From assembly GCA_945861885.1 (NCBI GenBank), contig CAMAVR010000041.1, positions 1-33,138 on the forward strand: a stretch of DNA of 33,138 nt. Direction: 5' to 3'. A program made the position numbers and the translations under genes. Positions 8,596-16,133 of this stretch are shown piece by piece (the first letter of the stretch is position 1; each line of letters begins with the position of its first letter). The stretch is from Nannocystis exedens. Lineage in GTDB: Bacteria > Myxococcota_A > Polyangia > Polyangiales > Polyangiaceae. Below the pieces are notes generated by a model, which made no database searches, was not told where the DNA came from, and worked only from the letters and a program-made list of their open reading frames with translations.

Positions 8596-9680
8596 GACAC
8601 CGACGAAATATCGCCAAGCTCCGCAACAAGATACTCGCGAAGCCGTGTCATCAGCCGCTGCTCAAGCTGCCGCACCCGCTCGCGCGACACGCCAAACCGG
8701 TTGCCGAGCTCTTGCAACGTAAGCGGCTCGTCCGCGACCATTCGCTCATCGAAAATGGCGATGTCTTTCTCGCGCCCGACGATCGTCTTGCGAAATTCAG
8801 CCAGTTTTGCCTTTACAATCGACTGCATTTCGCCGTCGGCCATGAGCGCTTCGGGCCCTTTTAGGACGCTCGGCATCAAATCGATGCGCGCCGTTTGCCG
8901 CCCATCGCTGTCGCCCACGGGAGCGTCAAGCGACTTTTCTCCAGACCCGAGGCGAATCTCCATCTCGGTCACATCGCTCTCGGCGACGTTTAGGCGCTTG
9001 GCAACTTCGGCGTCGGTTGGATCGATCCCCATCGCCTGCAGCTCTGCGCGCTTTTTGCGCAGATTGAAAAAGAGCTTTCGCTGCGCCTGCGTCGTCCCCA
9101 ACTTGACGAGGCGCCAGTTGTTCAAAATAAATCGAAGAATGTACGCCCGAATCCACCACGCGGCGTACGACGAGAGCTTGACACCGCGGTAGGGATCGTA
9201 GCGCTTCACCGCTTGCATGAGGCCGATGTTCCCCTCCTGCACCAAGTCCATAATGTTGCGGTACGCGCGCCGATACTCGTACGCAATCTTCATCACGAGC
9301 CGTAAATTCGAAGTCACGAGCCGCGCTGCTGCCGCCGAATCACCATGTTCGACAAAACGGACGGCGAGCGCATGCGTCTCTTCGGGCGTCAGAAGCGGGT
9401 GCCGCTGGATGTCGCGCAGATACGCCGTTAGCGGGTCGACGCGCGCGACTGCACTTACCGAACCACGCGCAACGTTGCTGAGTTTCACGATTGGGAGCGG
9501 CACGTCGACGGCGTCGTCGACTACTTCAGCCGCCCAATCGCCATCGACCAATTCGCCTTCGACAGCACCCTCTTCAATCGGTTCATCGACTACTTCGCCC
9601 GCCTCGACGACAACTGGCTCCGCTGCAACGGTCGTTGACGGGTTTCTTTTCGGTGAACGAATTTTTCGAATTGACGTCAC
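8592..9680 (-). CDS. rpoH: RNA polymerase sigma factor, RpoH (sigma-32) family
   Basis: A 362-residue group 3-like sigma factor. Region 2 contains MDLVQEGNIGLMQAVKRYDP and the AAWWIRAYI promoter-melting segment. The RpoH box QRKLFFNLR (residues 200-208), specific to heat-shock sigma factors, is complete, and region 4.2 shows LTLQELGNRFGVSRERVRQ. About 65 residues precede the usual RpoH start; they are rich in Glu, Asp and Val and probably disordered. The GTG at 9680 is chosen because AGAGG sits 6 nt upstream and the preceding gene ends 10 nt before; a longer frame would run far into the zinc-ribbon gene. It is likely to direct stress or chaperone gene transcription, but could be one of several RpoH paralogues, as myxobacteria have (SigB/SigC type). 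Confidence 0.92.
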   Translation of the reverse strand: MTSIRKIRSPKRNPSTTVAAEPVVVEAGEVVDEPIEEGAVEGELVDGDWAAEVVDDAVDVPLPIVKLSNVARGSVSAVARVDPLTAYLRDIQRHPLLTPEETHALAVRFVEHGDSAAAARLVTSNLRLVMKIAYEYRRAYRNIMDLVQEGNIGLMQAVKRYDPYRGVKLSSYAAWWIRAYILRFILNNWRLVKLGTTQAQRKLFFNLRKKRAELQAMGIDPTDAEVAKRLNVAESDVTEMEIRLGSGEKSLDAPVGDSDGRQTARIDLMPSVLKGPEALMADGEMQSIVKAKLAEFRKTIVGREKDIAIFDERMVADEPLTLQELGNRFGVSRERVRQLEQRLMTRLREYLVAELGDISSVS

Positions 9681-9686
9681 CCCTAT

Positions 9687-9691
9687 CCTCT
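9687..9691 (-). promoter_or_regulatory. Shine-Dalgarno site fixing the rpoH GTG start
   Basis: AGAGG on the minus strand, 6 nt before the GTG at 9680 and touching the TAA stop of the upstream zinc-ribbon gene. It supports GTG 9680 over the more upstream ATG at 9794. Confidence 0.65.
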
Positions 9692-10236
9692 TATTCGATG
9701 ATTCCTGAATCGGTATCAAGAAGATCGATCGGATCGACCGCGCGCTGTTCGTTTTGGCCGCGTCGTGCACGGTAGCAATTCGGGCAAAAGACATCGCGCC
9801 CGGCCAAAGGGCGGAATGGAACTTGCGCTGTACCGCCGCAATTGGCGCAAATCACATCGTAACGTGGGCGATCTTCGCGCGGTGCGCGGGCGGTACGCGT
9901 GTCACCATCGCGGCGTGGGCGTGATGTGTCGGCGGACGGTGCGCGCCCCCATGCCGGTTCGCTCGCGAACGATGGACTTCGATATTGCGACGGAGCCCCG
10001 CCTGTCGACATCGGACTCCGATACGCGTTTGCGTCGCTGTGATGCCCACCGCGCCCCGAACCGCCCATCGAGCCACCTCGGGCGTCACCCGGTCGTGACG
10101 CTTTTCGCGCGAGACGACACTCTTTGCATCGCTTTGGCGGCGACGCGAGCCCGCGCGCCTCATAAAATGCTTGTTCCGACTCCGTGAAGATAAACGGTTC
10201 GTGGCATTCGAGGCAGGTGATCTGCTGTTCGTTCAT
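9691..10236 (-). CDS. Zinc-ribbon protein with two CxxC...CxxC modules, unknown function
   Basis: A 181-residue protein. An N-terminal ribbon uses Cys8, Cys11, Cys37 and Cys40 (CLEC ... CKEC) around a FIFTESEQAFYEARGL core. A C-terminal ribbon uses Cys130, Cys133, Cys151 and Cys154 (CANC ... CPNC). The roughly 80 residues between are rich in Gly, Ser, Arg and Pro and look disordered. Such arrangements suggest nucleic-acid or protein binding, but the role is unknown. The ATG at 10236 is chosen because AGGAG lies 4 nt upstream and the N-terminal ribbon starts directly after it. It is the first gene of an operon with rpoH (10-nt gap) and rsmI. Confidence 0.82.
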   Translation of the reverse strand: MNEQQITCLECHEPFIFTESEQAFYEARGLASPPKRCKECRLARKASRPGDARGGSMGGSGRGGHHSDANAYRSPMSTGGAPSQYRSPSFASEPAWGRAPSADTSRPRRDGDTRTARAPREDRPRYDVICANCGGTAQVPFRPLAGRDVFCPNCYRARRGQNEQRAVDPIDLLDTDSGIIE

Positions 10237-10240
10237 GGAT

Positions 10241-10245
10241 CTCCT
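10241..10245 (-). promoter_or_regulatory. Shine-Dalgarno site of the zinc-ribbon gene
   Basis: AGGAG on the minus strand, 4 nt before the ATG at 10236. It decides this start over the frame opening at 10293. Confidence 0.65.
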
Positions 10246-10264
10246 AGATGGGCTGCCGCATCGC

Positions 10265-10293
10265 AATAAAACGGTTGGCGGCGCCGTGCACAA
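10265..10293 (-). promoter_or_regulatory. Possible promoter of the zinc-ribbon/rpoH/rsmI operon
   Basis: On the minus strand, TTGTGC (10293-10288), a 17-nt spacer and TTTATT (10270-10265). The expected start near 10258 would give a leader of about 22 nt carrying the AGGAG site. The match is modest (3/6 and 4/6). Confidence 0.3.
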
Positions 10294-10446
10294 TCGGTCG
10301 CAGAAAAGCAGGAAAGGTAGTTTGAATGGTGCGGCAATTTAGCACAAATTCACGGGTGCCACATCGGGAGGTGTTGTGTCACGATATCGGGGTCCGTCAA
10401 GTTCGGGGCCTGCCCATGATGTACTTCGGGTGGCCCGGGCCTGTAG

Positions 10447-10461
10447 TCTAGAATTTCTAGA
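10447..10461 (+). promoter_or_regulatory. Perfect 15-nt dyad overlapping the -10 box and start of the KOW/ABC operon
   Basis: TCTAGAA-T-TTCTAGA, with 7-bp perfect arms about a central base. It covers a -10-like TAGAAT (10449-10454), which ends 6 nt before the ATG at 10461, and includes the first base of that ATG. No clear -35 box or Shine-Dalgarno is seen. The position fits a repressor operator controlling a leaderless transcript. A second perfect palindrome, GGCCCGGGCC, lies just upstream at 10432-10441. Confidence 0.45.
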
Positions 10462-11465
10462 TGTCCGCGCCGCTTTCGACCCCTCCTTATCCACCTCTGC
10501 GGCTCACAAGCGCAGACTTCGATGCCTACCGCCCGAATCGTGCGGTTTCTGACAGCTCTGCGCGTCAGCGTCTTGAATTGAAACAGCGCATGGACGCGTG
10601 GGCGCCGCGGATTGTTAAAAGGCTCGATTCGCTTTCGATTTCAGCCGACGTGCGTTGCTCGGATGAGCATCCAAACGTTCGCAACAAGGGGCGAGTCGAC
10701 TGCCAACGCCTCCTTTTTTGGCTTCGCGGCACGGAGGAACGCCGCCCCACGTTCGAGAAGAAGCGTCGACTTTCTGCATCGGTCGACGACACATCGGATA
10801 AAAATCAGTCTTTTTTGGCGATTCAGGTCGATTCTACCGGGGTGTGGGCGAGTCTTGAAGTGCATCCGCACGCTCGGCAAGAAGTGAAAGCGCTAAAAGC
10901 CCGGCTAAACGATCCGGCGGGTGCGGAAGCGCTTCTCGACGTCCTTCACAGACTTCCAAACCAATTTGTGATTGGACTGACCGGCGAGACTGATGGGGTC
11001 GCGGCCGACCGGATAAGTACCGCGGCAATGTCCGAACTTCTCGAACGCAGTCGAACAAGCGGCAACGCGCTCCGAATCGGCTGGCACGTGCCGCGTGAAA
11101 TTGCCCTCACGCACGCGGATGACCTTGATGATCTGCTCGTCGATGCCATCGTCGCGCTCGTGCCTCTCTATCAACTCATCGGTTCGGCGGCCCACAGCGA
11201 CTCAGTAGAAGTTGCCGCGCCTGTCGATGCGATGCGCCAGGGGCATTCTTCCTCTCACGAGATCGAAAAAGGGGCGCGCGTGCATGTGCTCTCCGGGCCT
11301 TTTGCCGGTAAGACGGGAATCGTGCAAGAGCTCGACGGCAAAGGGGGTGGGCGCGTTCTTCTCGGCCTTCTCGCGATGCAAATCGACCTCGACAACTTGG
11401 CGGTCGACACGCTCGATCGACCGGTCTTTTCGAGCTCCCATCGCCGACCACTTGGCGATCGATGA
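10461..11465 (+). CDS. KOW-domain protein of unknown function
   Basis: A 334-residue cytoplasmic-looking protein (no signal peptide or membrane segment). Residues about 268-312 (GARVHVLSGPFAGKTGIVQ, then GGGRVLLGLLAMQIDLDNL) form a KOW/NusG-like SH3 fold segment of the kind that binds RNA, RNA polymerase or ribosomal proteins. The N-terminal 250 residues contain no motif I recognise; they are Arg- and Asp-rich, with LTSADFDAYRPNRAV near the start. Its TGA overlaps the ATG of the following ABC exporter gene (ATGA, 11462-11465), so the two are translationally coupled. The start lacks a Shine-Dalgarno and follows a -10-like TAGAAT by 6 nt. A role linked to the exporter is inferred from context only. 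Confidence 0.75.
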   Translation: MSAPLSTPPYPPLRLTSADFDAYRPNRAVSDSSARQRLELKQRMDAWAPRIVKRLDSLSISADVRCSDEHPNVRNKGRVDCQRLLFWLRGTEERRPTFEKKRRLSASVDDTSDKNQSFLAIQVDSTGVWASLEVHPHARQEVKALKARLNDPAGAEALLDVLHRLPNQFVIGLTGETDGVAADRISTAAMSELLERSRTSGNALRIGWHVPREIALTHADDLDDLLVDAIVALVPLYQLIGSAAHSDSVEVAAPVDAMRQGHSSSHEIEKGARVHVLSGPFAGKTGIVQELDGKGGGRVLLGLLAMQIDLDNLAVDTLDRPVFSSSHRRPLGDR

Positions 11466-13291
11466 TGCATGACTCGGCGCCCCTCGGGGGCATTACGCTG
11501 TGGGGGCAATTTCGTCGCCACGTCTGGGTGTACGCGGCCGGCTTTGTTGTCCTCGCCCTGTTTCAGCTGGCGATGAACCGCATCGATTGGCTGTCGAAGG
11601 CTGCCGTCGACGCGATTTTTAGCAAAGACCCGCGGAGCGGCTGGGAACCTGCGACCGGCATTTTTGCATTGGCGATTTTTGCGTTCGGTGCGCGCCTCGC
11701 GAGTCGTCGCTTTATTTTCAACGCCGGGCGCGACATTGAATACCAATTGCGCGCCACGATGCTCGCGCATTTGCATCGCCTCGGCGCCGCGTTTTACCGA
11801 ACGATGTCGGCCGGCGAGATCATGAGTCGCGCGACAAACGATCTAACGCAAGTGCGGCTGCTGTTTGGGTTTGGCATTCTTAATCTAGTGAACGTGATTT
11901 TCGCGTTTGCCAGCGCGCTTCAAGTCATGCTCGTCATCAGCGCGAAATTAGCGCTCGCGTCCCTTGTGAATTTGCCGATTCTTGTCGTCGTAACCAGGCG
12001 ACTAAGCCAACAGATGTTCGCGCGAAACCGCGACAATCAAGACGCTATCGGCAAACTTAGCGCGATCGTACAGGCGAACCTTTCAGGCGTGCGCGTTGTC
12101 CGCAGTTTTGCGCTCGAAGAGCACGAGGCCGAGCGATTCGAAGTCGGGAACAAATACTATCTCGATGCGAGCCTTGCGTTGGCACGGGTTCGTGGTTCGC
12201 TCGGGCCAGCGATGGGGGCGGCGAGTGCGCTCGGGGTTCTCGTATTTTTTTGGTACGGATCGGCGCTCCTGCTCAAAGGGGTCGACAACGGCGGCATTTC
12301 TAAGGGCGATTTTTTCGCGTTTTGGCTCGCGCTCGGCCGGATGACATGGCCGATGGTGGCGCTAGGGTTTTCGCTGTCGATGGTCCAGCGAGGTCGTGCC
12401 GGTTTTTCGCGACTCCTCGATGTATTTACGGCCACGCCAGAGATCGTCGACGGCACGGAGCGAGCCCCGTCTCGTGTTGTCGGTGCGCTCCGCGTACGCG
12501 ACCTGTCGTTCAAGTATGGATCTCGCCTGGTTGTCGACAATGTCTCATTCGATGTCGAACCGGGCCAATCTCTCGCGATCGTTGGAAAAACAGGCGCCGG
12601 CAAGTCAACGTTGGCGATGCTTCTCGCGCGCCTGTTGCCGACTCCAAAAGGGGCCGTGAGCATCGACGGGCGCGACGTTTGTTCGCTACCGCTCTCGTTT
12701 GTGCGATCGGTTATCGGTTACGCGCAGCAAGATGCGTTTCTGTTTTCGACGACCGTGGCGCGCAATATCGGGCTCGCGCTGAACGACGCTGAATCGCCTG
12801 AAGCGTTCACGCAAATTTGCGACGCAGCGACCGGCGCGCAAGTGCTCGATGAAATCGCCACGTTGCCGGAACAATTTGAAACGGTTGTCGGCGAGCGCGG
12901 CGTTCAGCTTTCGGGCGGCCAAAAGCAGCGCGTCGCGCTCGCGCGGTCGCTGCTCTGGGGGCCGAAAATTCTGATTCTCGACGACCCGATGAGCGCGGTC
13001 GACACAAAGACCGAAGCGCAAATATTGCGAGCGATCGCCCGCGAAGCGAAAAAGCGCACCGTCGTACTCATCACGCACCGTATTGCCGCGGCCGCTCGAT
13101 GCGACGCCATCGTGGTGATGGATAACGGCGCCATTGTAGAGCGTGGAAAGCACCAAGATTTGGTTCGCGGCGGCGGCCTTTATGCCTCACTTGCTGAAGA
13201 ACAGCAGATGGCGCGCGAACTCGAAGAGCTTGACGACGTCGCCGCAATTAGCGCCCCCGCGCCGGCGCTCTTGGATGAGGGGCCGCGATGA
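11462..13291 (+). CDS. ABC exporter half-transporter with degenerate ATPase site (heterodimer subunit 1)
   Basis: A 609-residue type IV ABC exporter subunit: N-terminal membrane domain of about six helices (residues about 20-320), then a nucleotide-binding domain. Walker A is GKTGAGKST near residue 375, the signature LSGGQKQR near 483 and the Walker B end LILDDP near 505. The catalytic Glu after Walker B is replaced by Asp (LDDPMSAVD), as in the degenerate-site subunit of heterodimeric exporters such as YheI/BmrC or TM287. The H-loop His is present (ITHRI). It overlaps the previous and next genes by 4 nt each (ATGA). The partner is the next gene. The substrate could be drugs, lipids or peptides; nothing in the sequence decides. 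Confidence 0.92.
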   Translation: MMHDSAPLGGITLWGQFRRHVWVYAAGFVVLALFQLAMNRIDWLSKAAVDAIFSKDPRSGWEPATGIFALAIFAFGARLASRRFIFNAGRDIEYQLRATMLAHLHRLGAAFYRTMSAGEIMSRATNDLTQVRLLFGFGILNLVNVIFAFASALQVMLVISAKLALASLVNLPILVVVTRRLSQQMFARNRDNQDAIGKLSAIVQANLSGVRVVRSFALEEHEAERFEVGNKYYLDASLALARVRGSLGPAMGAASALGVLVFFWYGSALLLKGVDNGGISKGDFFAFWLALGRMTWPMVALGFSLSMVQRGRAGFSRLLDVFTATPEIVDGTERAPSRVVGALRVRDLSFKYGSRLVVDNVSFDVEPGQSLAIVGKTGAGKSTLAMLLARLLPTPKGAVSIDGRDVCSLPLSFVRSVIGYAQQDAFLFSTTVARNIGLALNDAESPEAFTQICDAATGAQVLDEIATLPEQFETVVGERGVQLSGGQKQRVALARSLLWGPKILILDDPMSAVDTKTEAQILRAIAREAKKRTVVLITHRIAAAARCDAIVVMDNGAIVERGKHQDLVRGGGLYASLAEEQQMARELEELDDVAAISAPAPALLDEGPR

Positions 13292-15153
13292 GCCCGCAAG
13301 ACGAACGGAAAAAAAGCGCGACCGATAAGCTGCGCGCGTACCACGAAGAAGAGACGATCGCGCGCGGCTACGACCTACAGTACGTGCGCCGCCTGTGGCC
13401 CTATTTGCGCCCGCATACGAGCTACGTCGTGCTGTCGCTTATCACGCTCGGAGTTCTCACCGCCATCGGTCTGATACGCCCGCTGGTGATGGGCGACGTC
13501 GTCACCCAGGCCGCCCGGCAGAACGGCGACCTCCTTTTTCGTGACGGTGTAGCGCTCGCCGGGCTTCTTCTCGCGACGCAAGTTTTAACATTTGTACAGA
13601 TGTACACAATGCAACTTGCCGGCGCGCGCGCGATGGCGGCGCTTCGAACCGACATTTTCGGCTTCATGCAGCGCCTAAGTTTGCGCTACTTCGACCACAC
13701 GCCGATAGGCCGGCTTGTCACGCGCGCCACGAACGACGTCGACGCGATTGGCGAAATTTTTGCCACGGGAGTGATCAACGCGCTCGGCGATCTCGTGGCG
13801 CTAATCGGCATCGTCGTCATGATGCTCGCCCTCGACTGGCGGATGTCGCTTATCGCGTTCGCGACGATTCCGGTGGTCGCTCTCTTGGTCAACATGACGC
13901 GGCATCGCTCAAGAAAGGCGTATCGCGATATTCGCGTAAAAACAGCCCGGCTAAACGCTTTTTTGAACGAGCAAGTGAGCGGCATTGCGATTGTTCAAGC
14001 GTTTAATCGCGAAGAGTCGATGGGGCGTGAGTTCGGCGAGATCAACGAAGCGTATCGCGAAGCGAACAAGCGGGCGATTTTTTATGAAGCGGTGCTCGAT
14101 GCCGCGATCGAAATGGTCGGCACTCTATGCATCGCAAGCGTGCTCTATTGGGCCGGGCTTGAACGGCTGATGCTTTCGCTGGGCGACGGGCATGTGTCGT
14201 TCGCGCTTGTCGTCACGTTCACGCAGTACATCAAACAATTTTTCGAGCCGATCAGCATGCTCGCGCAGCGCTACACGCTTCTTCAAAGCGGGCTAAGCGG
14301 CGCGGAGCGCATTTTCGAACTACTTGACGAAAAAGAGATCGAGTCGCCGCACGCGCAGCCGATCGCCGCACCAAGCCACGTACCGGCCGACGAGGCGATC
14401 GCGTTTGAAGACGTGTCGTTCGAATACAAAGCGAATGCTCCGGTCTTGAGCAACGTGTCGTTCTCAGCCGAGCGCGGCGAACATATTGCGATTGTCGGCG
14501 CGACCGGCGCAGGTAAAAGCACCGTCGCAAGCCTACTTTTGCGCCTGTACGATGCATCGAGCGGCTCGATAAGAGTGCTCGGAAAAGATGTTCGCGCGTA
14601 CGAGCTATCTGAGCTTCGTCGACTTTTTTCGGTCGTTCCGCAAGATGTGTTTTTGTTCCGCGGGAGCGTCGCCTCGAACGTTGCGATGAGCCATCGCGTC
14701 GTCGACGCGGCGCGCGTCGCATGGGCGCTCGAACGCGTCGGCGCGATCGACATGGTTCTCCGCCGCGAAGGGGGGCTCAACGCTCCGGTCGATGAACGCG
14801 GCTCGAACTTCAGCGCCGGCGAGCGACAACTGCTCGCATTCGCGCGCGCGCTCTACAAAGATGCGCCGCTTCTGCTGCTCGACGAGGCGACGGCGAGCAT
14901 CGATTCAGACACAGAAGCGAAGCTGCAAAACGCGCTCGAAGCGCTGATTGAAAAGCGAACGGCGATCGTGATTGCGCACCGGTTGTCGACGATTCAAGCA
15001 GCCGATCGCATCATCGTGTTCCACAAAGGGCGCCTAGTCGAAAGCGGAACGCACCAGCAGCTACTAGAGCAAGGCGGCGTGTACGCCCGCCTCTACAAGC
15101 TCCAATTCGCGCAAAAACACGTGGAAGAAGCAACAGCGCAAGAGAGCCTATAA
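13288..15153 (+). CDS. ABC exporter half-transporter with canonical catalytic Glu (heterodimer subunit 2)
   Basis: A 621-residue membrane-plus-ATPase subunit, partner of the preceding gene (4-nt ATGA overlap at 13288-13291). The membrane domain spans about residues 45-340. Walker A is GATGAGKST near residue 404; Walker B ends LLLLDEATAS, with the catalytic Glu present. The signature is non-canonical FSAGERQ instead of LSGGQ, as is usual in YheH/BmrD-like subunits, where GSNFSSGQRQ-type signatures pair with the degenerate site of the partner. H-loop AHRLST is present. Together the two genes encode one asymmetric exporter with a single efficient ATPase site. The convergent dapF gene ends 68 bp downstream. 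Confidence 0.93.
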   Translation: MSPQDERKKSATDKLRAYHEEETIARGYDLQYVRRLWPYLRPHTSYVVLSLITLGVLTAIGLIRPLVMGDVVTQAARQNGDLLFRDGVALAGLLLATQVLTFVQMYTMQLAGARAMAALRTDIFGFMQRLSLRYFDHTPIGRLVTRATNDVDAIGEIFATGVINALGDLVALIGIVVMMLALDWRMSLIAFATIPVVALLVNMTRHRSRKAYRDIRVKTARLNAFLNEQVSGIAIVQAFNREESMGREFGEINEAYREANKRAIFYEAVLDAAIEMVGTLCIASVLYWAGLERLMLSLGDGHVSFALVVTFTQYIKQFFEPISMLAQRYTLLQSGLSGAERIFELLDEKEIESPHAQPIAAPSHVPADEAIAFEDVSFEYKANAPVLSNVSFSAERGEHIAIVGATGAGKSTVASLLLRLYDASSGSIRVLGKDVRAYELSELRRLFSVVPQDVFLFRGSVASNVAMSHRVVDAARVAWALERVGAIDMVLRREGGLNAPVDERGSNFSAGERQLLAFARALYKDAPLLLLDEATASIDSDTEAKLQNALEALIEKRTAIVIAHRLSTIQAADRIIVFHKGRLVESGTHQQLLEQGGVYARLYKLQFAQKHVEEATAQESL

Positions 15154-15171
15154 CTCTGAATCTGAATCTGC

Positions 15172-15204
15172 CCCGTAAAGTGCCCGTGCCCGTAAACGTG
15201 CCCG
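15172..15204. repeat. Short degenerate direct repeat between convergent genes
   Basis: Two copies of CCCGTAAA(C)GTGCCCG (15172-15186 and 15189-15204) sit in the 68-bp gap between the ABC exporter and dapF, preceded by a doubled CTGAAT (about 15155-15169). A small GGCC-GTA-GGCC dyad follows at 15203-15213. No clear terminator with a T-run is seen. Confidence 0.5.
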
Positions 15205-15221
15205 GCCGTAGGCCTAAAAGG

Positions 15222-16037
15222 TCAAGCAATCTCCCCAGAAAACACACGCCGCGCCGGACCGCGCTGCACTGCGTGACTATCGCTCGATCGCATCGTGACG
15301 ATCAGCGTGCCGCCGGGAAGCTCAACCGCGATCGGCGTGTCGCGCGGCATCTCGCCTCGATCGCACAATGCTGCGACGACCGCCGCGGCGCCGGTACCGC
15401 ATGCCATCGTGACTCCGACGCCGCGCTCCCAGACGGCCACGCGAACACTCTTTTTTTCAGCGATAATATCGGCAAATTCGATATTCGCCCCTCCATCGAA
15501 CGCCGGATGCACGGAGGCGACAGGCCCGATACGACGCACCATCGCCTCGTCGTATTGGCCGAACCGAATCGCATGACGATTGCCGGTGTTCGCGGTCGCG
15601 AATTCGATCGATGCGCCGTCAATCTCGACCCGCGTAACCCCGGTGACGATAACCGGGCCTAAATCGACCGTTACGAGCGCATCGCCCTCGCGCATTTCAA
15701 CGACGCAGTCGAGCGGCCCCGCGTCGGTCTCAATGCACACCGATGAGGCGCCGGCGCGGCCCGCAACGTGCATCGCGACACACCGAATACCATTGCCACA
15801 CATTTCGGCGATCGATCCATCCGCGTTGATTACGACCATCCGCGCGGCGCTTCGCGCGCTTGAGGCAGGCAAAATCGCTAAAATGCCATCAGCGCCGACG
15901 CCGAAGTGACGATCGCAAATCGTCGCTGCGCGTTCACGCAAGAGCGCGACTTCTCGCTCTGTGCAATCGACGAGAACAAAGTCGTTCCCTGCCCCTTCGT
16001 ACTTTTCGAACCGCATTTTTGGCTGGAAACGGTACAT
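15222..16037 (-). CDS. dapF: Diaminopimelate epimerase DapF
   Basis: Converts LL- to meso-diaminopimelate, feeding lysine and peptidoglycan synthesis; cofactor-independent, using two cysteines as acid and base. Seen: KYEGAGNDFVLVD near the start, EMCGNGIRC with catalytic Cys80 and TMACGTGAAA with catalytic Cys212, plus the ANTGNRHAI substrate loop. At 271 residues it has the usual length. The ATG at 16037 is chosen because GGTGAGG lies just upstream; GTG 16046 or ATG 16016 (which begins nearer the conserved core) are possible. It is divergent from alr across about 96 bp, putting two cell-wall precursor enzymes back to back. Confidence 0.95.
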   Translation of the reverse strand: MYRFQPKMRFEKYEGAGNDFVLVDCTEREVALLRERAATICDRHFGVGADGILAILPASSARSAARMVVINADGSIAEMCGNGIRCVAMHVAGRAGASSVCIETDAGPLDCVVEMREGDALVTVDLGPVIVTGVTRVEIDGASIEFATANTGNRHAIRFGQYDEAMVRRIGPVASVHPAFDGGANIEFADIIAEKKSVRVAVWERGVGVTMACGTGAAAVVAALCDRGEMPRDTPIAVELPGGTLIVTMRSSDSHAVQRGPARRVFSGEIA

Positions 16038-16075
16038 TAACCTCACCTGTAAGCCACTTTGATCACCGATTTCGC

Positions 16076-16086
16076 GCCAAATTGGC
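16076..16086. promoter_or_regulatory. Small perfect dyad in the dapF-alr divergent region
   Basis: GCCAA-A-TTGGC, 5-bp perfect arms, about midway between the two divergent genes. A TTGCTT (16095-16100) and an A/T-rich TAAATACGGT (16119-16128) ending 5 nt before the alr ATG could be promoter elements for alr. An operator role is speculative. Confidence 0.25.
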
Positions 16087-16133
16087 TCAATTTCTTGCTT
16101 ATCACGAGCCGCGCCCCATAAATACGGTCATCG

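Noticed and set aside
9681..9794. Upstream ATG start for rpoH at 9794
   Set aside because: It would overlap the zinc-ribbon gene by about 100 bp, while the GTG at 9680 has a well-spaced AGAGG.
15011..15247. A short minus-strand frame with Gly/Thr-rich residues across the exporter-dapF gap
   Set aside because: It arises from the GTGCCCG direct repeats and the antisense of the exporter gene; no start signal is seen.
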